Below, piece by piece: positions 16,427-27,302 of a DNA stretch of 29,189 nt (positions within the stretch are counted from its first letter, which is position 1; each line of letters begins with the position of its first letter). Source of the stretch: Sphacelaria rigidula (Eukaryota; Phaeophyceae; Sphacelariales); NCBI GenBank assembly GCA_964200075.2, contig CAXNAA020000086.1, positions 1 through 29,189 on the forward strand, read 5' to 3'. The position numbers and the translations under genes were made by a program. A model generated the notes under the pieces. That model did not search any database. It saw only the letters and a list, made by a program, of their open reading frames with translations, and was not told the DNA's origin.

Positions 16427-16466
16427 ACCGGGATGGAGCACGCCGGGTTTTCGCCGGATCCGGTTC
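16427..16466 (+). repeat. Short duplicated module (partner at 16888-16927)
   Basis: CCGGGATGGAGCACGCCGGG followed by TTTTCGCCGGA matches CCGGGACGGAGTACGCCGGG followed by TTCTCGCCGGA about 460 bases downstream. Confidence 0.75.
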
Positions 16467-16887
16467 GCAATCAATCACCAAGCGCAAAGCGCCGTCGTGT
16501 GTTCGGCGAATCGCATGAAGGTTGAGCTGCATCCTGCTAATATTGTTCGGTCCGAAGCGTACTGACTATATTGCATTTGAATGACAGCCTTCAATGAGTT
16601 GCTTCATTTTCTTGTATCGTCACTTCCAGAGACAACCACGGCTTATACACTGCCTCATTGGTGTCTCACCATTGAAACACTACGTAGTACGATCATCCCC
16701 TTTGCGGGGAGTTGAGGTTCTCCCACCCCGCACAATATGATCTACCTCGACTAACATCATGGTTGCCGCAAAACAAATACAAACGCGCGAAAAAAACGGC
16801 AACCTTGCTGCCTAGCTTACACAGTGAGTGGTGTATTTTACGGCGTCATTGCCAACCGAAGCCAACCCCATAGGGAGTCCGCCACTA

Positions 16888-16927
16888 CAAAGCCGGGACG
16901 GAGTACGCCGGGTTCTCGCCGGACCAG
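16888..16927 (+). repeat. Short duplicated module, second copy
   Basis: The partner of 16427-16466. It lies 10 bases before the dispersed repeat at 16938, so the two modules may be parts of one larger repeat. Confidence 0.75.
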
Positions 16928-16937
16928 GGTAACGCGC

Positions 16938-17003
16938 ACGGGAGGGGGGGGGGCGTACTCATTTGTTTCTTGCTTTAGTTGTTGAACCACCGACCACGCA
17001 TCC
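16938..17003 (+). repeat. Dispersed repeat copy (partner at 5266-5331)
   Basis: A G-run, GGCGTACTCATTTGTTTCTTG and ACCGACCACG match the copy in intron 3 of the tyrosinase-like gene. This copy is uninterrupted and could show what is missing at the N gap. Confidence 0.75.
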
Positions 17004-17589
17004 CTTTCGAGACAGAGCACGAGGCACTGAACAGTTTGGAAAACAATCACCCAAGTAAGTGCTACTTTTCGCTGTTTTGCGTCTGGAGCATGTATGTTTG
17101 CTTTGCCCCACCAGTGTTGTGCGAGTCGAAGCGAAGTGGGCACAGGGGAAAAGGCGCTTCGTCCTGGAGTTGGTGAACATGAGCGATGCCAACGGTATGT
17201 CTCAAGTCATTTTACATATCGATCCCCCTATCTTGATCGCTGTAGATGATGTTGCCCAGCACCTGAGAGACCATGGGACAGCAGTAAACTTACAGTGCGT
17301 GAAGCTATGCGGCCAAAAGTACTTGTGAAAATAAACGCCACGCGAAGTTGGCTGCAGCTGCGCTTAATGCCAGCTATGTCAGTGTTTAAGATGAGGGTAA
17401 GTAAGAACCCGTCCTGCCGTATTATTTCGAGTGGAGTTTTGTCTAAACGGAGAACATTGGGGATACGACTTGGCGAGCAGTGTCTGCAAGTTCAGCACCA
17501 TCCCTTTCTCCCCTCAATACTGGAGAAGATACGCTGAATACTGGACAACAGTCACAACCGTGGCGTTGCAGCTGGAGAGACGTATCAGA

Positions 17590-18040
17590 AGCTAACAGCC
17601 GATCATTGGACTTGAGGATGGAGCTTTTCATTCAGGATGAGAACCCGGAGGATTGAAATCTTCGTATCCACACCAAATCTTCGAAATATGGTTCAATTTC
17701 TTCTCCTACCGGTAGCTATTGAAAACTGCTACACGTCCTACAAAATTGAACTTCGATAACCGAATTTTCGGGGTCCTACATGAAGATTTGGGGGGGAAGG
17801 GCATTTAGCTGATCCGATCACGTCGCCGAAATACCCCAAAAAGAACTTCATGTAGGAGCCCAACATTTTGGTTGTCGAAATCCAAGTTTGTATGACGTGT
17901 AGTACTTGTCAATAGCTACCAGTAGGAAAGGAATGTGACCATATTTCGAAGATTTGGTGTGGATACGAAGATTTCAATCCTCCGGGTTCTCATCCTCAAT
18001 GAAAAGCTCTATCCTCAATTTCAATGATCGGCTGTTAGCT
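17590..18040. mobile_element. Long foldback (inverted-repeat) element, about 450 bp
   Basis: The arms are about 17590-17785 and 17848-18040. The outer ends are AGCTAACAGCCGATCATTG and its complement. Long near-perfect inner blocks include GAACCCGGAGGATTGAAATC, CTTCGTATCCACACCAAATC and TCCTACATGAAG. The loop is about 62 bases. Open frames entering either arm are mirror copies of each other, so they are not independent genes. No clear target duplication is seen. Confidence 0.88.
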
Positions 18041-19500
18041 GGCTTCACAACAGACGACAAACACATTCCCACGTCTGACGTCTGTCGTCTACGTACACAT
18101 TTTTTTGATCGGTTAAAACAAGTAACTCGTGAAATACGATTGGTCAATATTCCGTCGTCAACGGCTGACGTCATCATCCACGACCCTTCGGAGCGCACGG
18201 ACTGTTTGACATGGATGATGTCGCACGGCATCATGGTATATAGACTTTACTTCAATAACACGCACCAGCAACGTCGTCAGGAGCGACCGCGTCTTCCAAT
18301 GAAGAGGTATGCTGGGCGACGTGTGTCCGTGTTTCGGCGCTTCTCGTCGTCTGGGTCGAGCAAGGCCTGTGACGATAACGCCGGTAGAGCCGAGTGTCCT
18401 GTGCTTTGTTGCAGGAACATAAACTGTTATGTAATCAAGTATTACGAATTGTTCACCGTCGAATGGTGGACAGTGGCCACTAAATATCAAGACGGCAGTT
18501 CACTGTAATCGCAGCTGTACTTGCTTCGGAAGGCCCAGGATATATCTGTATCTGGGTGCTCTCGTCTATTGTTCCTGCGCGCCTTCTGTCGCAGGCAAGG
18601 AGCCCAGCCGTGGCGGAGGGAATAGTGGATACCTATTGATCCTCCTCCAAGTGCTCAAGGGTGTGCAGGTGCTTGGGATCCCCGCTGCTGCTTCAAAAAG
18701 TGAGATACGGGTATTTATCGATGCTTCCACTTTGCTCCCCGCCGACGTGGGTGAGTGAGAGCAGCTTGTTCTCGAACCTACCTTTCCGCAGAAGATTCCG
18801 CGCCGTGGTGTTCGCCATTGCTTTCGTGCTTTCGGGTGCGGGTTGGATACCCTAGGGAGGGCCGCTTGTGGAAATTGAATGGAAAGGTTACTCCATACTG
18901 CTTTTTTTCTTCTTCTTCTATTTGCTCAGTACTGCTTTTTCATATTTGCGGTCCAGCAGCAGTACTGTATTTCTTGTCGAATTAACGACACGTGCGCGGT
19001 AGTCGTGAACCGGTAGAAAGAGAAGCGCCATCATCCAGAGGCGCGACGAAACGATGTAACCTGCCCGGTGAGATACTGCAAGTACGAACGACTTGGTGAG
19101 TTAAATCTACACACCAAACACCGACGAAGATGAGCGAATGGATGCAGGGTAACCAGCAACGTTCAGACACAGCATATCTCAGGTTGTCTGGGAACTCTGC
19201 CGCGTTACCGCAGTGCCAGACGGGAATGAAATGGGGCCCCCCTTTTTTCCCTTCTGGGTTGGTACGATATACGCGTACCGATATTTCGTTTGTTCGGCCC
19301 CCGCAACGTTTTACCTGAACAAATAGTACATCTCAAACATGCCTGTTCTCACATTGTTCTCCTTTGGAAGACACCCACGCTCGCACAATTCATCTTGCAG
19401 CTTACTTTAAATAACACACACATTGAGCCATGATAATACCACTAGTAGAGCGGTGCACGTGCACCATTTGGCAGAGACAACGCTTCGCTGGTTAACGCAC
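18041..19500. other. Unannotated stretch
   Basis: A 184-codon plus-strand frame ends at 18508, but its start lies in the foldback arm and the rest shows no family resemblance. Nothing else is recognised apart from the possible second exon at 18985-19069. Confidence 0.45.
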
Positions 19501-19778
19501 ACACACATATATATATATATATATATAATTTATTTTCATGAGGTACAAACGGGTTATTTTATCAGTTTGTCGTTGGAATTTCACCGGGTACCTGCTCTCC
19601 TCCTCTGCACGCGCGGTAAATAGCGCATTCTATTCGGGTACGCCACAGCTGGAAGTTTTCTAGCTTCGATACGCGGACGACTACACCTGTGCACGTAACC
19701 CTCTGCATCCGTCAGGCGGATCGTAGACTCCACTGCTGCGAATAGCAAGACAAGTGCATAACTCCGGATCGCCGTCAT
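18985..19778 (-). CDS. Candidate two-exon small secreted protein
   Basis: An ATG at 19778 opens MTAIRSYALVLLFAAVEST, which looks like a signal peptide, and runs to a donor at 19692 (AG before GTGTAG, phase 2). An acceptor, ACTTGCAG, just above 19069 restores phase and continues to a TAA at about 18985, for roughly 60 residues in total. The start context is weak, the intron is 622 nt and nothing is recognised in the mature part. Chance is a real alternative. Confidence 0.2.
19499..19527. repeat. (CA)n(TA)n microsatellite
   Basis: CACACACA passes into a TA run of about ten units. Confidence 0.95.
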
Positions 19779-21648
19779 GAGCCCAGCCGCTGTCCCCGCA
19801 ACCAGACAAGCCTCTGCGTGTTCACGCGCGCCCGCTCTTTACTCTTGTCCGCAGGCGGAGTACGCACCCTGTGAAGTTGGATCGAAAAGCAGAGACGAGG
19901 CGAAACCTTGGACACACACCTGAGACCCGCTGTGAGTGGGCACGTCGCACTTTCTGTGAGCTCCATACGGCTCATGGCGACAGGGTCATGTTTGGAGCGG
20001 GGTATCTCTCGCCTCAACCCGTGGATGTTGTACTGTTCTCCGAATTTCGGACCTGCAAGCGTAAGGCACAACGCAAAGTGTTTGTTGTCGCTCCGTTTTC
20101 ATCTCCAAGTGGTCAAAAGACCATGCGACGTACGCGTCTCAAGGGGTAGAGCGACGTGGGTAGAAGAGATGTCTATCGATGCCTGTAGCGCGGATGATCT
20201 TTGCCCTCCAAAAGGCCAAGGTGCCCCGACGGCTTGCATGACGTAGCCGTCGATATGTATAACGCATGTCTCGAAAATGCCACCCCAAGCAGCAGGAGGG
20301 AAACGCGAACCTCCTTTGGGAAATGGCGGAAAGTTTATAACGCAACACCTGCGCTTGCGCCTCTTGGCTGAGACCGACCCTGTGGCAATGATATCCACGA
20401 TCGGTTGTCTGATTTTTTATTGATTGTCGCATTTTAACTGATCTCCCAAGGATCCAGACGTGGTCACACGATAGGCGTGCCCAAGGGAAAACAAAACTGG
20501 AACACTCGCTGGAGAAAAATAAGAAACAACAGGAGTAGAACAGAACATCATAGTAGACTAAGACTTCAAAAAAAAGAAAACTCGGGCCCTGCCACATGGC
20601 TTCGGCGTACAAGATCTTGCACAGAACCACACTGATACCCAGTTGTCGTAATAAAAGGCCGTGGGAGAAAAAATATTGTCGCTCATCTACTACAAACGCT
20701 CTATTTCGGGTATGGACCCTCTCACCCAAAGCGAGTGAGTGATGCTACGGTAGGGGTGCACAAATATTTTCTGAGGTCAGAATTGTGAAGAGCCCTTTTT
20801 CTCGTGCAAAACACGACTTATGAAATATGTGAGAGCATGCCAGGATTTCTACTCCAATGTGCTAGGGATATCCCGAGCGAATGTGCAAACGGGGATGCCC
20901 TGGCCCATATTCTTATGCATTTGGAATCGTTAGGAGCCCCTAAACTAGACAAGGTTTCGCGCAAAAAGTGCACGCCTACCGTAGCATTGCTCGAGCATAT
21001 ACAAATATAAGGAGTTCAGCCCTAGGTTATTTGATCCGCGGGCTGGGTTTTCGAACCCTCAGTCCCACGGGGAATCTTTGCCGACGGGCTGGAAGAGAGA
21101 GAGCTCAGCCCATTTCCCGACTTTCTGGACACCGAGTTTTGTTTCGTTCACAACTTCTGCTCAAACCTGTAAAAATACTAGATACATGGGTGTGAGCGGA
21201 AAATTATCTTTCCCGAACACACTTTTTGTTCACACACGTTTGTGGTGGCAAATATGTGAACGGTGTGGTAAAATATCACAAATCGACGTACAGACAATCG
21301 GACAACTCGCGGGCCAACAGCGCCCCCAAGAAGGCTGAAGTTCCCACTTGTATATAGCTGCATATTTTCCCCGGAAAGGTTGCCCTCAATCCATTCAGCC
21401 ACGGAAACCTCCAAACACGGCCGATGGTTCCGTTCAAGACTGGAGACGTGAAACTTTAAACAAACGGAAGCAAACTGAAGATTCACGGACGTACAACACC
21501 TGATGTACCGTCAAACTCAGCCACATACACATGCCTACGTCACACCAAAAATCGTTACATCAATCCACCTCGTGAAAATCGAAAAAATGTTTTTTTTCAC
21601 CAAGCAGAGCGCTCTTTTGAATGCGTCAGGACCCAATATAATCTTCTT
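19779..21648. other. Unannotated stretch
   Basis: A 196-codon minus-strand frame (20729-20139) overlaps a dispersed repeat (20405-20512) and lacks family resemblance. No gene is called. Confidence 0.45.
20405..20512 (+). repeat. Dispersed repeat B (partner at 24001-24105)
   Basis: TCCCAAGGATCCAGACG, GGTCACA-GATA and ACAAAAC-GGAACACTCGC match 24033-24105 in the same orientation. Weaker similarity extends upstream. Confidence 0.7.
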
Positions 21649-22080
21649 ACATTCTCCGCACACGCGGCCACTGGGCTACCCCCAAAAATCCCTCCACACT
21701 AAAATTGACTCCTCTAGTGGGAGAAAAAGTTCGGGAGGTGTATAATCCCTCTAGAGGCTGAACAGTAAACCCCTCCAGAGGGATTATACGGCCGCTGCAG
21801 GAATAACCCACCAAAGCCACTCGGGAGGGAGGGAGATGGAGCCCCCCTAGAGGGGTTATGTACAGTTTGGAAGATTCGACACAGTATGAAATCCCTCTAG
21901 AGGTCACAAATTCCTCTACTGTAGTGGTGTTCAATCCTTCTGGATTTCTGGAGGGGTCAAAATTGACCCCTCCAGACGGATTAAACACCTGCACAGACAA
22001 AGTTGCCCCCTCTGGAGGGATCAATTTTCGTGTGGAGGGATTTTTGGGGATAGCCAAATGGCTGTGTGTGCAGTGTACAG
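21649..22080. mobile_element. Inverted-repeat element with palindromic CCCTCTAGAGGG motifs
   Basis: The left end, GGCTACCCCCAAAAATCCCT onwards (21674-), is mirrored by the right end (to about 22054) over about 36 bases with few mismatches. Weaker complementarity extends outward to CGCACACGCGG / GTGTGTGCAG. Inside, at least eight copies of a CCCTCTAGAGGG-type palindrome (CCCCTCCAGAGGGA, CCCCTAGAGGGG, CCCTCTGGAGGG and others) recur every 30-60 bases on both strands. No transposase is present. Confidence 0.8.
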
Positions 22081-23198
22081 TCTACAATGCTGTATTGTTT
22101 TGGGAAGTCTAAGATGAACCGATCACATCGGCAAAAGATTAACCGACCAAGCTCGTAGGAACCTGCCCGCGAACGAGCCAGTCAGCACACACATAGTACA
22201 GGTGCGGTACCTTATATTTATAGTATCGCCGAACCCACGAACGCACAACACATCTGTCTATATACCACAAGTGTTGCGTTCACTGGCCCTCAGCAGTCTA
22301 TCGCGCTTCCAGAACCCGGAAGTGCCCTCCTTTTCTGTAGATCCAGGAGAAGAATGAATGCAGTATCAAGCCCAACATTTATTCTTACGGTAGAAATGCC
22401 AACATAATGCCAATTCAACAGACGGACACCCCCGGGCGGTCGAAAGGGTTCATAAGCTGGTGATGCATGTCAAATGGTGGATGATAATCTATCTCCCATA
22501 TTGTCCCAGCAGTGTACGATTTGAGGTAACTACGTGGGGCAGGGTTTAATTAATTGCGCTCGATAAGGACACTTACACAATATATGATTGTGAAGATATC
22601 TAGAGGGAAGCTGGGGAAGATGACGTAAACTCGAGCAGAAGTTGAGGGGGAAAGAAGGAGACAGCACCTGCAAGTTAGCTACATGGCGAGACTGTCGCCG
22701 AGCAAACGCGCTCATGTTGATGTGTACTGTAGAAATCTAAGAACTTGGCGTTATCGCCGCTGCTGATATGAGTTGGTGTGTAGGGACAAGCTGAGACGAA
22801 AGGTGTAAGTGGAATCGTTTCTGTACAAATTTTTTCGGTCTTCAAAACAGTGCAGTATACAATGTTCTCATGAGATTGAGAAGGTAGGATACGATTGACA
22901 GTGGGAAGCGGTCTATTGACGAATGAAATGGTTTCATTTTCGAAATACCCCTCCGGGCCTTATACGAGGCCTGACACACCTTCTGTCGTAGCTTGCCACT
23001 GAAGCTCTTGATATCCCTGAGTAGGATATCGACGTGTACAGTAGCAGCTGTAAGCACACGACAGTGTTGCAGGCAAAGAAAAAAGCACACAAAACTCATA
23101 ATTGGTCAGGTTAAAGAAAATACGAAAACACACTCCCAATCAACGCTAGACTCTCAATCCCACGAAAACATTTGTCAGTAGTATACCTCAGTCTTCAG
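22081..23198. other. Unannotated stretch
   Basis: No gene is recognised. It holds the short element fragment at 22405-22456 and AT-rich unique-looking sequence. Confidence 0.45.
22405..22456. mobile_element. Fragment of the about 110 bp inverted-repeat element
   Basis: ATGCCAATTCAACAG followed by GGGCGGTCGAAAGGGTT matches the inner block and right end of the 12.6 and 13.2 kb copies. The left part is missing or too diverged to see. Confidence 0.4.
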
Positions 23199-24177
23199 CA
23201 CGTATCTCAATCGATAGGAGATGTGTGTTTCTTCTATCTCTTGCATCTTTTATCGCCGTACTGTACGCTCTCTGCTTCCCGCCGCTTGATACCTTTACTA
23301 CATCTACGTGGTACGGTGCTCTCGTGGTGCCGTTCGCACGAAACAATGACTTATGGCTGGTTGTAGTAGCGCATGATTATAGGTGTGTTTGCGCGAACCC
23401 GTCGCCACACATCCCACGCACACGTCCGCGTAGACTCTGTTACGGCTGGAGGTTTGTCTATTCGAAGTTGTTGGCACGCGAATGTTATATATTGAGCAAA
23501 ACTCATGTCTAAGTTGCTGAGTCACTCGAGATGTACTTGTGTTCACAGTATACCATACACCGTTGTGTACTTCCGCGGTCGTGCAGACCAAAATCTCGGG
23601 GGCGCAGTGATTTTTCACCTAAATGTGGAACACGGGTATCATGCAAGTGCCCCCCCCCCCCCGTTCTGACGCATTTGTCTCCCTTTCCTCTCTGGCCCTT
23701 ATTATTGCAATTTTGTATCTTCTAGGTGTCACGTGGGAGCCGGAATATGCGGCATAACGGGCCACCAAAGCTGTGTTCTCGCTGCCTACCTCGCGTTTAC
23801 TTTCATGAGTAAATGCTTCGAAATTGAAACCTGTCGTGTCGTTGGCAACACTGAACGTCAACCGCCACGCTTGATTACGCCAGTAAGTTGTATCCGTTGG
23901 GTTTTGTGTATTCATCTATGCTATTGGGATTAATGCATATCGGGTGGTATCTGGGCGTGTGTGTTGGTGCGTGTTCTCCCGTACGGGCCTTGATTGGTGT
24001 TTATCTTATTTCCAGCCGCATATGTTATTAACTTATCCCAAGGGATCCAGCCGCGGTCACAAGATACACCTACGCAAGGTGAACAAAACGAAAACACTCG
24101 CCGAAGGCAGAAAACCCAAGGGCAGATCGGTAGGGTATATATTCAATACTCGGATTTTTTTTAAGTCATACTCTTAG
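23199..24177 (+). CDS. Candidate three-exon gene, unknown product
   Basis: Possible exons are 23199-23382, 23726-23882 and 24016-24177 (stop). The introns have GTGTGT...TTCTAG and GTAAGT...TTTCCAG borders with good pyrimidine tracts, and both junctions keep phase (2, then 0). The first exon would encode a hydrophobic segment (FLLSLASFIAVLYALCFPPL), the second a Gly/Cys-containing segment (GAGICGITGHQSC), the third a Lys-rich tail. The third exon overlaps dispersed repeat B, and a minus-strand frame also spans exon 2. Nothing is recognised, so this may be coincidence. Confidence 0.25.
24001..24105 (+). repeat. Dispersed repeat B, second copy
   Basis: The partner of 20405-20512 with small indels. 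Confidence 0.7.
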
Positions 24178-24179
24178 TA

Positions 24180-24720
24180 CCCGAAATTTGGGCAGAGTGT
24201 TTGAGGTCATGTTCAATCTACCAAACATTTGGGCAGAGTATCGAGTATTGAGTATTGAGATCATACCCGAGTGATACTCCATACTCAAATATTACTGAGA
24301 ACACACACCCAATACTGGGTAGAGTATTTGAGGTCGTACGTAATCTAACCAAAGTTTGGGTAGAGTATTTGAGGTCGTACGTAATCTAACCAAAGTTTGG
24401 GTAGAGTATTTGAGGTCATACCCAATCTACCCAAAAATTTGGATCGAGTATTGAGTATCGAGGTCATACCCAAGTGACACTCGATACCCAGGTGTTGCTG
24501 AGAGTGCTTGCCCAATATTGGGTAGAGTATTCGAAGTCGTACCCAATCTCCCCGAACGTTGCGTGTAGTATTTGAGGTCGTACCCAATCTACCCGAACGT
24601 TGCGTGTAGTATTTGAGGTCATACCAAATTTACCCAATTTTGGGTAAGAGTATCTGAGGCCGGACCCAATGTACCAAAACTTTGGGTATTACCTTAGTAT
24701 TCGAGTTTGTACCCAAGAAA
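24180..24720. repeat. Satellite block 1 (41 bp unit, higher-order)
   Basis: Units of the type GGGTAGAGTATTTGAGGTCG followed by TACCCAATCTACCCAAAATTT recur. Two adjacent units at 24317-24357 and 24358-24398 are identical at 41 bases. They alternate with longer segments carrying CATACCCAAGTGA-ACTCGATACCCAGG and TTGCTGAGAGTGCTTGCCC. The unit contains a near-palindrome CTACCCAAATTTGGGTAG. Confidence 0.92.
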
Positions 24721-25080
24721 CCCAAGCCGCCCGTACAACACGGACCACCGGGGCCTGTTTCGGGGTCAGGTCTATCACTCCTGACCCCGTCGCGCCTTTT
24801 TCTGTTGTTTCCCCCCGCGACTGTTGCGGTGTTTCCACATCTTCCACCTTTCTCACCGCTGGGTCTCCCGTAGAGAAATCCGATGTGCGAGCGGTAAAGT
24901 TGCTCATTTCAACAATACCTACTCGACTACCCGCCTACTCGATTACCCAATGATGACGAGTAGCGCATTGTACTGAAACTGATATCGAAGAGGATGCGAA
25001 GTATAAAGTATGGGTGTCTGTATGTACTGCCAGGGGTGGGGCAGGTAGGCTCATGCACACCTGCACGCTTTTTTGTTTTT

Positions 25081-25210
25081 TATGGCCACCGTTCGCTCAT
25101 ACTCATTGTAGCCTGTGACGTGACGTGACGTCACTCATCTCATTAATGACCACCGTTCGCATATATATTCGACATAGACTGTGAAGTGAAGTCACGAAGT
25201 CGCCAACAGT
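25081..25210 (+). repeat. Diverged tandem duplication with TGACGTCA
   Basis: GGCCACCGTTCGC...GTAGCCTGTGACGTGACG (25083-25146) is followed by GACCACCGTTCGC...ATAGACTGTGAAGTGAAG (25148-25210). The first copy has a TGACG run ending in the palindrome TGACGTCA, a CRE/bZIP-like site. It lies between the two satellite blocks. Confidence 0.65.
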
Positions 25211-25830
25211 CACGGTTACTCATCATACCCAAGTGATCCTCTGTACCTGGGTGTTAATGAGATGACTTACCCAATCAATATTGTGTTCCCTTTTTCCAAA
25301 ATAATAACAATTCAAACCATCCCACCCCAAAACAGCTCCAACCCCCATTTCCCCCAATTAGCAACGGGTCAGTTTTGCGTGCTGCATCTAGTGAGGGATA
25401 AATAGTGGGTAGAGTATTTGAGGTCGTACACAATCTACCCAATTTTGGGGTAGATTATTTGAGGTTGTACTCAATCTACCCAAAATTTGGGCAGATCATT
25501 GAGATCATACCTGTACCCAAGAGATAGGATACTCTACATACCTAGGTATTGCTGAAAGTGCTTGCCCACTATCGGGTAGAGTATTTGAGGTCGTACCCAA
25601 TCTACCCAAAATTTGGGTAGAGTATTGAGTATTGAGGTCATACCCAAGTGATACTCGATACTCAGGCATTGCTGAGAGTGCTTGCCCAATATTGGGTATA
25701 GTATTCGAGGTCGGACTCAATATACCCAAAATTTGGGCAGAGGATTTGAGGTTGTACCCAATCTACCCAAATGTTGAGTAGAGTAAAATACCCGGGTATT
25801 CTACCCGAATTTTCCAAAGTACATACCCTA
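25205..25830. repeat. Satellite block 2 (same family as block 1)
   Basis: An isolated higher-order fragment at about 25220-25270 is followed after a non-repetitive stretch by a dense array from about 25400 to 25830. It repeats the same TACCCAATCTACCCAAAATT and GGGTAGAGTATT motifs, plus two more CCCAAGTGATACTCGATAC / TTGCTGAGAGTGCTTGCCC segments. Minus-strand frames here are repeat translations. Confidence 0.9.
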
Positions 25831-27302
25831 CCCGACTTGCCCTTGAAAAAATTGAGAAAGAGAGAAGGCGGAGAAAGAAAGTTTGACCAACGGAAACCAC
25901 ACACTACCGAGGCGGTGAGACGAATATATGGTTCTCGGCGATAGACACATTTTACGATCGAGCCGAACCCACACCAACTCCTCGATGCTCTCCATCCATG
26001 CTACATGTCGGACAAGACGGCATCACATGCTCGTAACCAGATCATAGATGACGCATGCATACACGATCACCCGACGATGACGGTAAAGACTGATCAGCCA
26101 GTCCTTGACCTCGACCCTGGCCGCTATTGGCACAATATCGCTACCGTTAGTCTTCACACAGGCCAGATGATTAAAAAATCTACATGCAGCAGGTCTCCAC
26201 TGGTTCGTACCTATGTCATCATGTAATCATCTGGGTTGTTGTGCTGTGTGCGTGCGAAGGTAAGATTTGAAGACTTTGTGAACCGGCAACAACCCCGCCG
26301 CGCTTCTTGCCGTTACAGTTTATTCACGTAATCGTAGCCATTTTCTAGCAAAGTCGGTTTGAAAAATGGGAACAGCTTCAGGCAACGGCGTTGGCAATGT
26401 GACGATGACTCGCCTGCAAGCAATGGGGTGAGGTCTTTCAAACTGCATTATAGTCTAAATGTGTTGACCGGGCTAGTTTGTGCCCAAGTCGTGGATGAGA
26501 TTTTGTGTTTTCGGGACTCGAGTAAGGATGAAATGGAAGAAAATCGCGATGACCTCGGCAGCTTGGTACTCGGTACTACCGTACCTGTACCTTGTTTAAA
26601 CACACTCTGGTGCAAGTGTTTCTAGCCGCGAGTATCTCCATAACTACCATGCTACTGGCCACCAAAAATGTTCCACTTGGAAGACCTTGCGATGATGTAT
26701 GAGTTGACCTATGTTTCATCGTCAGAACCACTGGAGTTGTTGAGAACATCGCATTCAACAGACATTCGCACCCCGGATCGTTTTGCGGCACAGCACTGCG
26801 GTCTGTACTGTTATACTACAGTAGGACTGTTGTATATCCTGTTGCCTGTACAGCATGATGAAAGCGTCGAGTATGCATTACTGTACAGTAAGTACTACAG
26901 TACAGACAAGAAGTGTCGCCCCGAACCACGATGTATTTGACAGGACTGTTCTCATACCGTGTACACCTCTACTTGAGAGCTCTACTCGTAACGTCACGAC
27001 TCTCACTTTCCCGTGCGGCCGGTCAATGTTCCGCCGGATTTAGTGTCACGTTCGCGAACACCCCTTCAAAATCGAGGCGATGTTACCCTACTCCTATAAA
27101 CGCTTTCAATTGGCGAGGTTTGTGTAAGCCCCCCGACGTTTTCAAATACAATGTAAATAGAGTCAAGATTGCGTACATGGCCTCAGTGGCTTTCATACCC
27201 ATGTAGCACGAGAGAGGCTGTCACTTGCAACACCATGAAGCTGGTCCGCGAGGGGGTTATAAGGAGTTAACACAGCAGCTCCTCCCCCCCCCGCGGCAGA
27301 TC

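Noticed and set aside
16238-16525. Arg/Glu-rich and Ser/Leu-rich frames
   Set aside because: They come from the GAGACA low-complexity tract.
17954-18508. 184-codon plus-strand frame
   Set aside because: Its first 30 residues are the right arm of the foldback, with a mirror frame in the left arm. The rest has no recognisable domain.
20139-20729. 196-codon minus-strand frame
   Set aside because: It runs through dispersed repeat B and low-complexity sequence, and no motif is recognised.
21647-22057. 136-codon minus-strand frame with PSGGVNF-like repeats
   Set aside because: The peptide repeats are translations of the palindromic DNA motif, also seen on the other strand, so it is not independent coding evidence.
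24180-25830. CRISPR-like direct repeats
   Set aside because: The units are contiguous and degenerate with no unique spacers, which is a satellite pattern.
24345-25904. Minus-strand frames with repeated LYPILG/RLGMTSNT-like phrases
   Set aside because: These are translations of the 41 bp satellite, not a repeat protein gene.
26366-26427. ATG segment MGTASGNG ending at a donor-like GTGAGG, possibly an N-myristoylated first exon
   Set aside because: There are only about 20 codons, no in-phase partner exon with a recognisable sequence, and Gly rather than Ser/Thr at position 6.
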